Positions 57,149-64,000 of a stretch of 64,000 nucleotides of DNA are shown here, in pieces. Position 1 is the first letter of the stretch. Every line of letters begins with the position of its first letter. The translations under genes were made by a program, and so were the position numbers. The notes under the pieces were generated by a model. That model made no database searches and was not told the DNA's origin. It was given only the letters and a program-made list of their open reading frames with translations. The DNA comes from Sipunculus nudus. Taxonomy: Eukaryota; Annelida; Sipuncula; Golfingiida; Sipunculidae. The stretch lies in contig CM049310.1 in the NCBI GenBank assembly GCA_026874595.1, forward strand, positions 66,418,056-66,482,055, given 5' to 3'.

Positions 57149-58681
57149 CTAAGTGTTCTCAGAAAACAACCGAGGGTAGGTGTACATCGTACCCGACAAA
57201 TCTTTCGGCGGGTAGTTACTGATCACACACTCGAGTAATGATACAACATCCCATGCCTTGAGCGGTATCGCATTCAAAGTGTCGGTTTGTATCATCGTCT
57301 GTATCTCGTCGCGGAAGTTGAAATACAGCGTTTCCAAAGGTCCATAAAACGTTACGGTACCGTCTGGGTCCATCGAGATGTGAAGGTCGTGCACTTGATC
57401 ATGGTTTATCCGATTATAGCGGAACACTGCGTTCATACGACAGTTTTCCTTTTGAGCGGCCAGGAGCAAAACGTCTAAATCACCGGTCAGAATATTATCC
57501 TCCAACATGGCGAGCATTCCTGGTACTTGTACCTCGTCTTCTGTTACGAGCGTGACTTTGTCTTTGAAACGCAGATACGGTTTCCATCTAAGGTGTATCC
57601 ACCAATCCCAGGGGGGTTTGCAGTATACCCAAATCGAGGTGTCGGTGCCATGCGGTAGGAAGCCGATTGTTCTCTCACGTGTGAACAGATACTCCAACTC
57701 ACTCTGGTCGCATATAGGGCAGTATTCCTGTACGCCATCACACACAGGTTCGTAATCCACGTTGCACATCTCGCATTGTTTCACTATCATCTCCTCGCGG
57801 TCGTAAAGCATGTCATGCCCTCGTACATGACCTCTAAAGAACCTGCCGTCAGAAGGCACGACACCGTCTGATGGTCCGACCTCACTGTCAACACCAGCTT
57901 CAGTAGTATCACCCGTGTTCGCTTGGGCATGCTGCCCTGGGGATTCCGTCACTGTGTCTACGATGTTGTCATAAGACACCGCCGGAGGTTTCTTGCCGTA
58001 AATGACTACATTCTGGTAATCGGTGATCACGTGTTCCAACAGCTGGAACAGTACTTCTGTCGTCAGCGATATCGCTTTCTCCTTGTGGACCGCCACCTGC
58101 ATGGTGAAACACACGTCGTCCTTGTTAATGCGGTCAAAGAATGACACAGTGCCGTACGGGTCCATCTGGATATACAAGGACTCACAGATACCCGGAAAAC
58201 GTCGGTATATCCAACCGGTCACGCTGCGGTTCGCTTTTTGAGCCTCGCATAGAATCATGTCGAGATGTCCAACCAGGGCCCGCAACACGGAACCGAAGCC
58301 TTCCACGTGGATTGTCTTGTCTCCGTGTCGAAACAACACTGTATCTTCTGGACGTAACAACGGTCTCCACGTAAACGTTATCCCTTGCCCCAAATCGTAG
58401 GTTTTCTCGTTTGTGAACAGTGCCATCACTTCTGTCTCTTGACACGTGGGGCAATATATCCTTGCATGGTCGTGGTTGGAACGGTAAAGGTAATCGTCTG
58501 CACACATTGAGCATTTGTCTACAATTATTTGTTGTTCCCGCCACCTGACTCCCCTTTGTCGTAACACGTTACCAAAGAAAGCCCCGCCGGATGGCGCGAA
58601 ACGGTAAGTGTTACCCGGAGGACCAGTGAAAATACTGATAACCTTCTGGCGATGGCGTGTGTCTGCACGGAGGCCCCCCAT
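57149..58681 (-). CDS. Zinc-ribbon double-domain protein (510 aa)
   Basis: Intronless. I choose ATG 58681 (MGGLRADTRH) because it aligns with the starts of both paralogues and lies 31 bp after the TATA box; the frame is open further upstream but only with non-ATG codons. Domain 1: APSGG at 29-33, RGVRWRE, zinc ribbon C57-x2-C60..C77-x2-C80, a beta-rich segment, helix GSVLRALVGHLD, and MDPYGTVSFFDR at 173. Linker with PPAVS near 232. Domain 2: PSDG at 276, ribbon C303-x2-C306..C321-x2-C324, VPGMLAMLEDN, LDVLLLAAQKEN, MDPDGTVTFYGPL at 437. C-terminus DLSGTMYTYPRLF. The two halves clearly arose by internal duplication. Acts probably in nucleus or cytosol; no signal or membrane segment. Unknown family. 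Confidence 0.8.
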   Translation of the reverse strand: MGGLRADTRHRQKVISIFTGPPGNTYRFAPSGGAFFGNVLRQRGVRWREQQIIVDKCSMCADDYLYRSNHDHARIYCPTCQETEVMALFTNEKTYDLGQGITFTWRPLLRPEDTVLFRHGDKTIHVEGFGSVLRALVGHLDMILCEAQKANRSVTGWIYRRFPGICESLYIQMDPYGTVSFFDRINKDDVCFTMQVAVHKEKAISLTTEVLFQLLEHVITDYQNVVIYGKKPPAVSYDNIVDTVTESPGQHAQANTGDTTEAGVDSEVGPSDGVVPSDGRFFRGHVRGHDMLYDREEMIVKQCEMCNVDYEPVCDGVQEYCPICDQSELEYLFTRERTIGFLPHGTDTSIWVYCKPPWDWWIHLRWKPYLRFKDKVTLVTEDEVQVPGMLAMLEDNILTGDLDVLLLAAQKENCRMNAVFRYNRINHDQVHDLHISMDPDGTVTFYGPLETLYFNFRDEIQTMIQTDTLNAIPLKAWDVVSLLECVISNYPPKDLSGTMYTYPRLFSENT

Positions 58682-58711
58682 CGTATATGCCCAGCGCTGC
58701 CTGGGACAGCG

Positions 58712-58719
58712 TTTATATA
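58712..58719 (-). promoter_or_regulatory. TATA box of the 510-aa gene
   Basis: TATATAAA on the minus strand, 31 bp before the ATG, preceded by GTTGTTGAGGAGACGCCACG. Spacing and flanking words equal those of the 409-aa gene, so promoter and gene were duplicated together. Confidence 0.7.
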
Positions 58720-58987
58720 CGTGGCGTCTCCTCAACAACCCGCTCCACTCTCCAACTCAACATCACTGTCCCGCCGTCACTAAATATATAGACCTCGTCA
58801 TATGTGAGTCACGTGCTCCAGAGTTGTTCCACATAATCTGCTGACACATGTGGTTCACGACACGTCTCAGATTACGCAAGGCCTCACCTTCACCTCCGAT
58901 GAACCGTCTGCCGCATGCTGTGTAACATATTTCGTGTACACAAATGTGTACATTACATACTGGTTCCGATGTGACTTCCCCCCGTGA

Positions 58988-60565
58988 TTAATGGTCTTCA
59001 TTTATCTCCTCATCATCGTCAGCATCGTCATCATCCATCTGCTCTTCTTCGTACTTTTCAACCTCAGTTTTCTCAGGGAACAACCGAGGATAAGTGTACA
59101 TCGTACCCGACAAGTCTCTCGGCGGGTAGTGCCTGATCATTGTGTTAAGTAATGATACAAGATCCCAGGCCTTGATCGATAGCGCATTCAAAATGTCGGT
59201 TTGTATGGTCTCCTGTACCCCGTCGGTGTCGAAGATATACCGCGTTATCAAAGGTCCATAAAACGTTATCGTACCGTCCGGGTCCATCGAAAGTTGAAGG
59301 TCGTGCATTTGATTATACCTTTTTCGATTATAGCGAAACAGTGCGTTTATGCGGCAGTTTTCCTTTTGAGCGGCCAGGAACAAAACGTCTAAATCACCGG
59401 TCAGATTATTATCCTCCAGCATGGCGAGTATTCCTGGTATTTGTACATCTTTGTTCTGTCCTATCAACCCTACCCTGCCCTTGAAACGCCTGTACGGTTC
59501 CCAGAGAAAATGTATCCAATCAGATTCGCGAGTGGAAGACGGTAGGAAGTTGAAGAATTCCTCACATGTGAACAGATACTCCAACTCACTCTGGTCGCAT
59601 ATAGGGCAGTATTCCCGTACGTCATCAAACACACTTTCGTAATCCGGGTTGCACCTCGCGCACTGTATCACTACCATCTTCTCGCGGTCGTAAAGTATGT
59701 CATATCCTCGTACATGACCTCGAAAGAACCTGCCGTCAAAAGGTACGACACCGTCTGATGGTCCGGCCACACTGTCAACACCCGCTTCAGTAGTATCACC
59801 CGTGTTCGCGTGGGCATGCTGCCCTGGATATCCCGGCACTGCGTCTACAATGTTGTCATGAGACACCGCCGGAGGATTCCAGCCGTAAATGGTTACATCC
59901 TGGTAATCGGTGATCACGTGCTCCAACAGTTGGAACAGTACTTCTGTCGTCAGCGATATCGTCTCATCCCTGTGGGCCGCCACCTGCATTGTGAAACGCG
60001 CGTCATCCTTGTCAATGCGGTCGTAGAATGACACAGTGCCATACGGGTCCATCTGGATATGCAAAGATTTACATATACCGGAGACATTAGGGTATATCCA
60101 ACCGGTCAAGCTGCGGTTAGCCTTTTGAGCATCAGACAGCATCCTGTCGAGATGTCCGACCAGGGCCCGCAACACGGAACCGAAGCCTTCCACGTGGATT
60201 GTCTTGTCTCTATGTCGAAACAACACTGTATCTCCATGACGTAAGAACGGCCGCCACCTAAACGTTATCCCTTGCCCCAAATCGTAGGTTTTCTCGGTTG
60301 TGAGCAGTGCCCTCAGTTCTGTCTCTTGACACGTGGGGCAGTATAACCTGCCCCGTCTGTTGTGATGGTACAGGTAATCGTCTGCACACATTGAGCATTT
60401 GTCTACAACTATGTGTTCTTCTCGCCACGTCACCCCCCTCCGTCGTAACCTGTTACTAAAGAAATTCCCGTCGGAAGGCGCGTAACCGTAACTGTTTCCC
60501 GGTGGACCAGTGAAAAGACCGACTACATCCCGGCGATGGCGTGAGTGTGCACAGCGGTCCCCCAT
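58988..60565 (-). CDS. Zinc-ribbon double-domain protein with acidic tail (525 aa)
   Basis: Closest paralogue of the 510-aa protein, adjacent and on the same strand. Start ATG 60565 (MGDRCAHSRH) matches the paralogue starts. Domain 1: PSDG at 30-33, ribbon C57-x2-C60..C76-x2-C79, MDPYGTVSFYDR. PPAVS linker. Domain 2: FDGRFF, ribbon C302-x2-C305..C320-x2-C323, IPGILAMLEDN, MDPDGTITFYGPL. It differs by a C-terminal tail of about 25 residues rich in Asp and Glu, absent in the other two. The place of the TATA box is occupied by ATTAACAA, so its promoter differs or has decayed, though the frame is intact. A weak TTAATAAG lies further upstream. Function unknown. Confidence 0.8.
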   Translation of the reverse strand: MGDRCAHSRHRRDVVGLFTGPPGNSYGYAPSDGNFFSNRLRRRGVTWREEHIVVDKCSMCADDYLYHHNRRGRLYCPTCQETELRALLTTEKTYDLGQGITFRWRPFLRHGDTVLFRHRDKTIHVEGFGSVLRALVGHLDRMLSDAQKANRSLTGWIYPNVSGICKSLHIQMDPYGTVSFYDRIDKDDARFTMQVAAHRDETISLTTEVLFQLLEHVITDYQDVTIYGWNPPAVSHDNIVDAVPGYPGQHAHANTGDTTEAGVDSVAGPSDGVVPFDGRFFRGHVRGYDILYDREKMVVIQCARCNPDYESVFDDVREYCPICDQSELEYLFTCEEFFNFLPSSTRESDWIHFLWEPYRRFKGRVGLIGQNKDVQIPGILAMLEDNNLTGDLDVLFLAAQKENCRINALFRYNRKRYNQMHDLQLSMDPDGTITFYGPLITRYIFDTDGVQETIQTDILNALSIKAWDLVSLLNTMIRHYPPRDLSGTMYTYPRLFPEKTEVEKYEEEQMDDDDADDDEEINEDH

Positions 60566-60808
60566 CGTGTACGCTGGACGCTGCTTGGCAATTAACAATC
60601 GTTGTCGATCACGCAGAGCCTGACACCAGACCGTGGATACTTATTAACCCAAATAATGTTACATATATGAGACACGGCAGGGCTTGAATGACATGTGTGA
60701 GTCACGTGTGCCCACATAGTTCATAAGAAATACGATGACGCATTCCTTGTTTTTGTTTCGTGTCCCTTTTATTACATAAGTGTCATAATGTCCGGGTCTG
60801 ATGTGAAA

Positions 60809-60919
60809 GTCCCCGTGGCGTAACGGGCTAATTCAAACTTTCCTACCTGGACCAATAGTTTGTACTTGCAGTTCCGGCAAGGTTAAGTTCGGATCCGGGT
60901 TCGAATCCCGGCGGTGACA
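60809..60919 (+). ncRNA. tRNA-like Pol III transcription unit
   Basis: The 5' end GTCCCCGTGGCG resembles the tRNA-Asn nearby. It has an A-box (TGGCGTAACGG, 60816-60826) and a B-box (GGTTCGAATCC, 60898-60908) inside a perfect T-arm CCGGG/CCCGG. The ends pair (GTCCCCG/CGGTGAC, one mismatch) and TTTT follows at 60925-60928. It is not a normal tRNA: the D-stem is broken and 35-40 extra nt lie between the arms. Two further stems, CAAACT/AGTTTG and CTTGC/GCAAG with a 7-nt loop, occupy the middle. It may be a decayed intron-bearing tRNA, a tRNA-derived small RNA, or a young SINE-like relic. Confidence 0.55.
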
Positions 60920-61076
60920 TTCACTTTTGTCTAATATATATTTCATATACGTGTGTGTCGGTTGAAATTAATGTTTATGAGGTAAATATACAAAACATCC
61001 CTCACGTATCTGCAAGATCAACAACAGATATTTCGTGGTGTTACGATTATGTATATAATATATAATAATATGTAAA

Positions 61077-61094
61077 TATATATATATATATATA
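61077..61094. repeat. TA microsatellite
   Basis: Short (TA)n run in a gap between the tRNA-like unit and the promoter region. Confidence 0.9.
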
Positions 61095-61248
61095 CATATC
61101 TCATTGTGTTCAGATGACAACAGATAAGGCGACCCGGGACGAACCCGAGTTCACATGACTCATCAATACGTGTTATCCAACCGTCACTTCCTGTCGTCTG
61201 ACCCCATGTGACCCGGCACTTCCGTTCACGACCCTTCACACTTCCTCA

Positions 61249-61673
61249 CTTCCGGTCCAACACCACCCTACGTACCCGCACCGGAAGTCCCATTTACTCA
61301 ATGGTTAAGCGTGACCCCAAAGTGTGACCCCGATCACGACTGCCGGGTGTAAAGCAGACTTCCGGTACATGCACTGTTAGTTCATTGGTCAGATCAGGTC
61401 ACGTGGTGTGCATTCAGTCCGCCCATTGGTCAGGTCTCATTCACAACAATCAAACACGCGCTGTCCACGTGGTCTATTGCATGATCCCCGACCCATTCGT
61501 CCGCACATTTCAAACCTGTTTTTAAACCTTTTTCTCTCACGTTTTCTTCCGGATTGGCATCATATCCCACTTTACTCACATAACTGGACAATTATGCAAG
61601 ATTTCACCATCATCGCCTTATTAACATCACTACAACAACTCATTTAAATCCTGAAGCGGTGCACAACCGGAAG
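61249..61673. promoter_or_regulatory. Cluster of ETS-type sites
   Basis: Four copies of the high-affinity ETS word ACCGGAAGT, on both strands, near 61250, 61280, 61360 and 61665. CTTCCGG near 61544 and CTTCCTG near 61187 add weaker sites. CACGTG E-boxes near 61399 and 61468 and ATTGGTC words near 61386 and 61425 are interspersed. It lies 350-750 bp upstream of the TATA box at 62003. Binding is inferred from the motif only. Confidence 0.45.
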
Positions 61674-61819
61674 TACTATTCTGGTGTGTGCGATTTCGGG
61701 CCCGCGTGCCGGGGAGGGTGGTGCATGTGTGTGAGCGATGATAAGGGTGTTTGATTTTTTACCCCCCCCCCCGGGTAAAAATTTTCAAGATGGTGGATGG
61801 ATGTATGTGTAAGGAGAGC

Positions 61820-62010
61820 GTTGATTGGTTGGGGGGATGTAAGAAAGGATTTGATTGGTTATGCAGTGGAGTGACGTCACAGTAAGCGGAAACCAACGGG
61901 GAGGTAAAATAAGGATGTAACGGTGGTGTAGGTGTATCCGGCGGAAACGAAAGGGGGTGGTTTGTTTGAAACGGTGTGTGTGACGTCACCGGAGAAATAA
62001 GGTATATAAG
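61820..62010 (+). promoter_or_regulatory. Core promoter: CCAAT x2, CRE x2, TATA
   Basis: Inverted CCAAT words at 61824-61828 and 61854-61858, perfect palindromic CREs TGACGTCA at 61872-61879 and 61981-61988, and TATATAAG at 62003-62010. The expected start is near 62035. A dense, well-ordered set that leaves little doubt about a plus-strand promoter. Confidence 0.7.
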
Positions 62011-62034
62011 GAGGTAGTTTTGACGGAGTAAAGT

Positions 62035-62194
62035 CAGACTCTGGTTTTGACTGGTACTAGTACTGGTAATAACTACACTTTGGATATATAGAAGCCGTCG
62101 TTGTGTTGAGAGACAAACAGCTACAGAAAGCAAGTGGAAGCAAAGATTTGAAAGTTTGTTGAAGATTTGAGTTTGTGACAAAACAACAATACCG
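62035..62194 (+). other. Noncoding leader exon
   Basis: From about 30 bp after the TATA box to a donor CCG|GTAGGT at 62194/62195. No ATG-started frame of use is seen. Length about 160 nt; the exact cap site is unknown. Confidence 0.5.
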
Positions 62195-63358
62195 GTAGGT
62201 GTATTTTGTAATTGGTGTTGTTTTCGAACAATAATAATGTCACACCCACTGGCCAGTAAGGTAGGCCGGGGGTGAATAATATTTTTGTTTAGGGAGTGAA
62301 TGTTTAGTTTGTATTTGAGAGGGCCCCAGTAACGAAGGGTCCCTAATATTTGGTTGTTGGCAGTAACAGAAACAAAAAACAAAAATGTGACCAGTAACGA
62401 AGGTCATTGGGAGGTGGGGATGGATGAGAGGGGAGGGGGGGGGAATTATGTTTTTGTTTGGTTGTTGTTAGAAAACTTAGGACACCCACTGGCCAGTAAG
62501 GTAGGCCGGGGTTACATTTATTTTGTGTATGGTTGTGTACACAACGGACTGACATCACTTTAAAAACCCCAAGATGCGCAGGAGTTAGATAAAAGCCATG
62601 TTTATACTACCTGACCAGTAAGCAAGGTCGGGTGACGTGTTTTTCCCCTGATAAAAAAAAACTATTAAACCCCTGACCAGTAAGCAAGGTCGGGTGACGT
62701 GTTTTCCCCCCCATCCATCCATCCATCCAACTCGGAGCGGTTCGGTTTTTTGCCACACAAGTGACACAGACTAACCGTAACGACGATTAAGTAATGTTGT
62801 GACATAGAAACGGGAAGAGAATTTGTATTTTTTTAACCATTAACAAAAGAAAATAACAGACACGCGGACCTTTTAACAAAAAATGTAGAGCAAAAAGGTA
62901 TTGCAAGAGTTTAGTTTTTTTTCGGAAGGACAATGAGAAACACTATTAATTCTGTAACTGATAAAAAATAAGTAGGTTATTACTGTGAACAAAAAAAAAT
63001 TCATTTAGGATAAAAATAATAATAAACAAAGGGTTATGAAGCAGAGCGCCACTATGCGTGACACCTTGCATGAATGTAATATGTAACCTCGTCACGGATA
63101 TCAGTCCCTTCACGTTTATTGTATAACATGACCTCGTTAGTTTAGTAAACAACTACAACGGAAAAAAAAACGACATTTCGACACACGACCAATCACAAAT
63201 GTCGATTGAGGAAAGAGGAGTAAGGAAGGTGGAGAGGGGGGGGGGGAGGTTATTTTTAATATTTTTGTTTGGTACATTAAAGTATAACCCTAAACAACAC
63301 AGAAAAAAGTCCTATAGCGAAAAAGCTGTTTGTTATAAGACGTCCTTGTGACTTACAG
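62195..63358 (+). other. Leader intron, 1164 nt
   Basis: Donor GTAGGT at 62195 and acceptor CTTACAG ending at 63358, six bases before the ATG. It contains six stem-loops (62249-62694), a CCAT microsatellite near 62707-62728 and G-rich runs near 62436 and 63235. Frames on the minus strand across it are not supported as genes. Confidence 0.5.
62249..62694 (+). ncRNA. Six stem-loops with conserved 9-nt loop
   Basis: Loops AGTAAGGTA, AGTAACGAA, AGTAACGAA, AGTAAGGTA, AGTAAGCAA and AGTAAGCAA are closed by stems at 62249-62269, 62321-62343, 62388-62406, 62489-62509, 62609-62633 and 62672-62694. Stems are CTGGCC/GGCCGG, GGGCCCC/GGGTCCC (one mismatch), TGACC/GGTCA, CTGGCC/GGCCGG, ACCTGACC/GGTCGGGT and CCTGACC/GGTCGGG. 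Stem bases vary while pairing holds (GC to AT at the third pair), with G-U pairs, so RNA rather than DNA is the likely form. Function unknown. Confidence 0.6.
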
Positions 63359-63364
63359 GGAATC

Positions 63365-63871
63365 ATGATGATGATGATGAACGAGAAGTTTGAATGTGAA
63401 CTGGATGCAGCCATAGTTGCTGTGCCGAAACAAGGAGAGGCCATACTGAATGTCATAAAAAAGTTACAAACGTCGCCTGATACGTATTTGAAAGAACCAA
63501 GGGACGGGGACGAATTTGATAAATGTTTAACACCTCTCCTCGATGTACATGATCGCTTCACGGCCAATACTGGAACAAAACTTTACCAATATATTAATTC
63601 GTATGCGAATATCACTGAAGCCACGCGCATCGCAGTCCTCATGGATAAGGTGATGCGCCTAACGGAGGACATCTATGATATTGTCCTCCGTTGTGAGGAA
63701 CTCTACAAGAATATCGTAGAGGAGTACCGCCCTAATGTGACACCGGCCGTCCACAGTCGCCACCTCGCCCGGTCGTTTTCATTTCTCGAGATACGTGTGC
63801 TAATAGAGGACATGCAAAATTATGTACAATTATGCAAGAAACGTGCTGTGAAGAAGATACAAACTGTATAA
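63365..63871 (+). CDS. Unrecognised helical protein, 168 aa
   Basis: Begins with five Met codons six bases after the acceptor of the leader intron; any could be used. The protein is predicted mostly alpha-helical, with heptad-like stretches at 80-120 (RIAVLMDKVMRLTEDIYDIV) and 138-156, and a basic C-terminus (CKKRAVKKIQ). No signal peptide, membrane segment or known motif. TAA at 63869-63871; no AATAAA is visible before the window ends. Driven by the strongest promoter in the window, on the strand opposite to the zinc-ribbon cluster. Whether host or viral cannot be told. Confidence 0.6.
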   Translation: MMMMMNEKFECELDAAIVAVPKQGEAILNVIKKLQTSPDTYLKEPRDGDEFDKCLTPLLDVHDRFTANTGTKLYQYINSYANITEATRIAVLMDKVMRLTEDIYDIVLRCEELYKNIVEEYRPNVTPAVHSRHLARSFSFLEIRVLIEDMQNYVQLCKKRAVKKIQTV

Positions 63872-64000
63872 ATGTTTTATCGGTCAAAGTATCAAAGACT
63901 TTTCTTCTTGACTTTTCCATATTTAGATATATCGGATGTGTAACACATTGCAAATCCTCACTTGTAGAGGTCGTGTAAGAAAACACACGTTTATGTATAT
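63872..64000. other. 3' flank to window end
   Basis: AT-rich sequence after the stop of the 168-aa gene. No polyadenylation signal or further gene can be identified in the remaining 129 bp. Confidence 0.5.

Noticed and set aside
56063-60244. Plus-strand frames opposite the zinc-ribbon genes
   Set aside because: They are antisense shadows; the minus-strand frames are far longer, paralogous and have TATA boxes.
61759-62382. 207-aa frame on the minus strand
   Set aside because: It runs through the plus-strand promoter, leader exon and first stem-loops, is low-complexity (Pro/Thr/His/Ser), and has no promoter of its own.
52918-64000. Firm assignment to a herpesvirus
   Set aside because: Gene style fits, but I see no capsid, polymerase, helicase or terminase gene, so only a hypothesis is stated.

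Overview
The window looks like nuclear DNA of an invertebrate, most probably a mollusc. The left 53 kb is almost gene-free and is built from noncoding repeat cassettes. Their wording (AGGTCAAGGTCA strings, TTTG/TCTG microsatellites, AGGGGGCGCTG boxes) is of the kind seen in gastropod and bivalve genomes. That taxonomic call rests on general familiarity and no search was run. Apparent open frames in this part change reading frame from one repeat copy to the next and are not genes.

Layout. 1-7.6 kb: AT-rich DNA with a 277-bp tandem repeat at 3.3-4.1 kb and degenerate repeat relics. 7.6-17.2 kb and 21.4-44.0 kb: about thirteen copies of a composite cassette. A full cassette runs: short palindromic head, variable number of about 60-bp hairpin units, TTTG/TCTG microsatellite, flank, nuclear-receptor-like half-sites, X-box-like palindrome, nested palindrome, then about 330-bp monomers each with a CTCF-like box. 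Five of the cassettes expand a 149-bp monomer into tandem arrays. A 5.1-kb block at 25883-30992 is repeated almost without change at 38096-43205. A separate 365-bp satellite fills 17.6-19.4 kb. A further cassette fragment lies at 50.4-52.9 kb.

44.0-50.3 kb is single-copy AT-rich DNA. It carries a gene for a RING-finger protein (46.95-47.8 kb, TATA box and polyA signal) whose frame breaks inside the RING at a slippery-type A6 run, and a weak three-exon candidate before it.

52.9-64 kb is different again: compact, richer in GC, with intronless genes that mostly have their own TATA box 30-60 bp upstream of the start. It holds a small-ORF cluster (53.3-54.2 kb), a protein with a nucleoporin-like FG-repeat tail, and three paralogues of an unrecognised protein family made of a duplicated zinc-ribbon-plus-beta domain. 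It also has a tRNA-Asn, a tRNA-like Pol III unit, and a promoter with CCAAT, CRE and TATA boxes driving an exon, a 1.16-kb leader intron and a 168-aa protein. The left edge of this part cuts straight through a host repeat at about 52917. The style suggests an integrated large DNA virus (a malacoherpesvirus relative is one hypothesis), but no hallmark capsid, polymerase or terminase gene is visible. A lineage-specific host gene cluster is not excluded.

The most striking undescribed items are the zinc-ribbon double-domain family with its copied promoter, six stem-loops with an almost invariant 9-nt loop in the leader intron at 62.25-62.70 kb, and the alternating inverted-word hairpin arrays of the cassettes.
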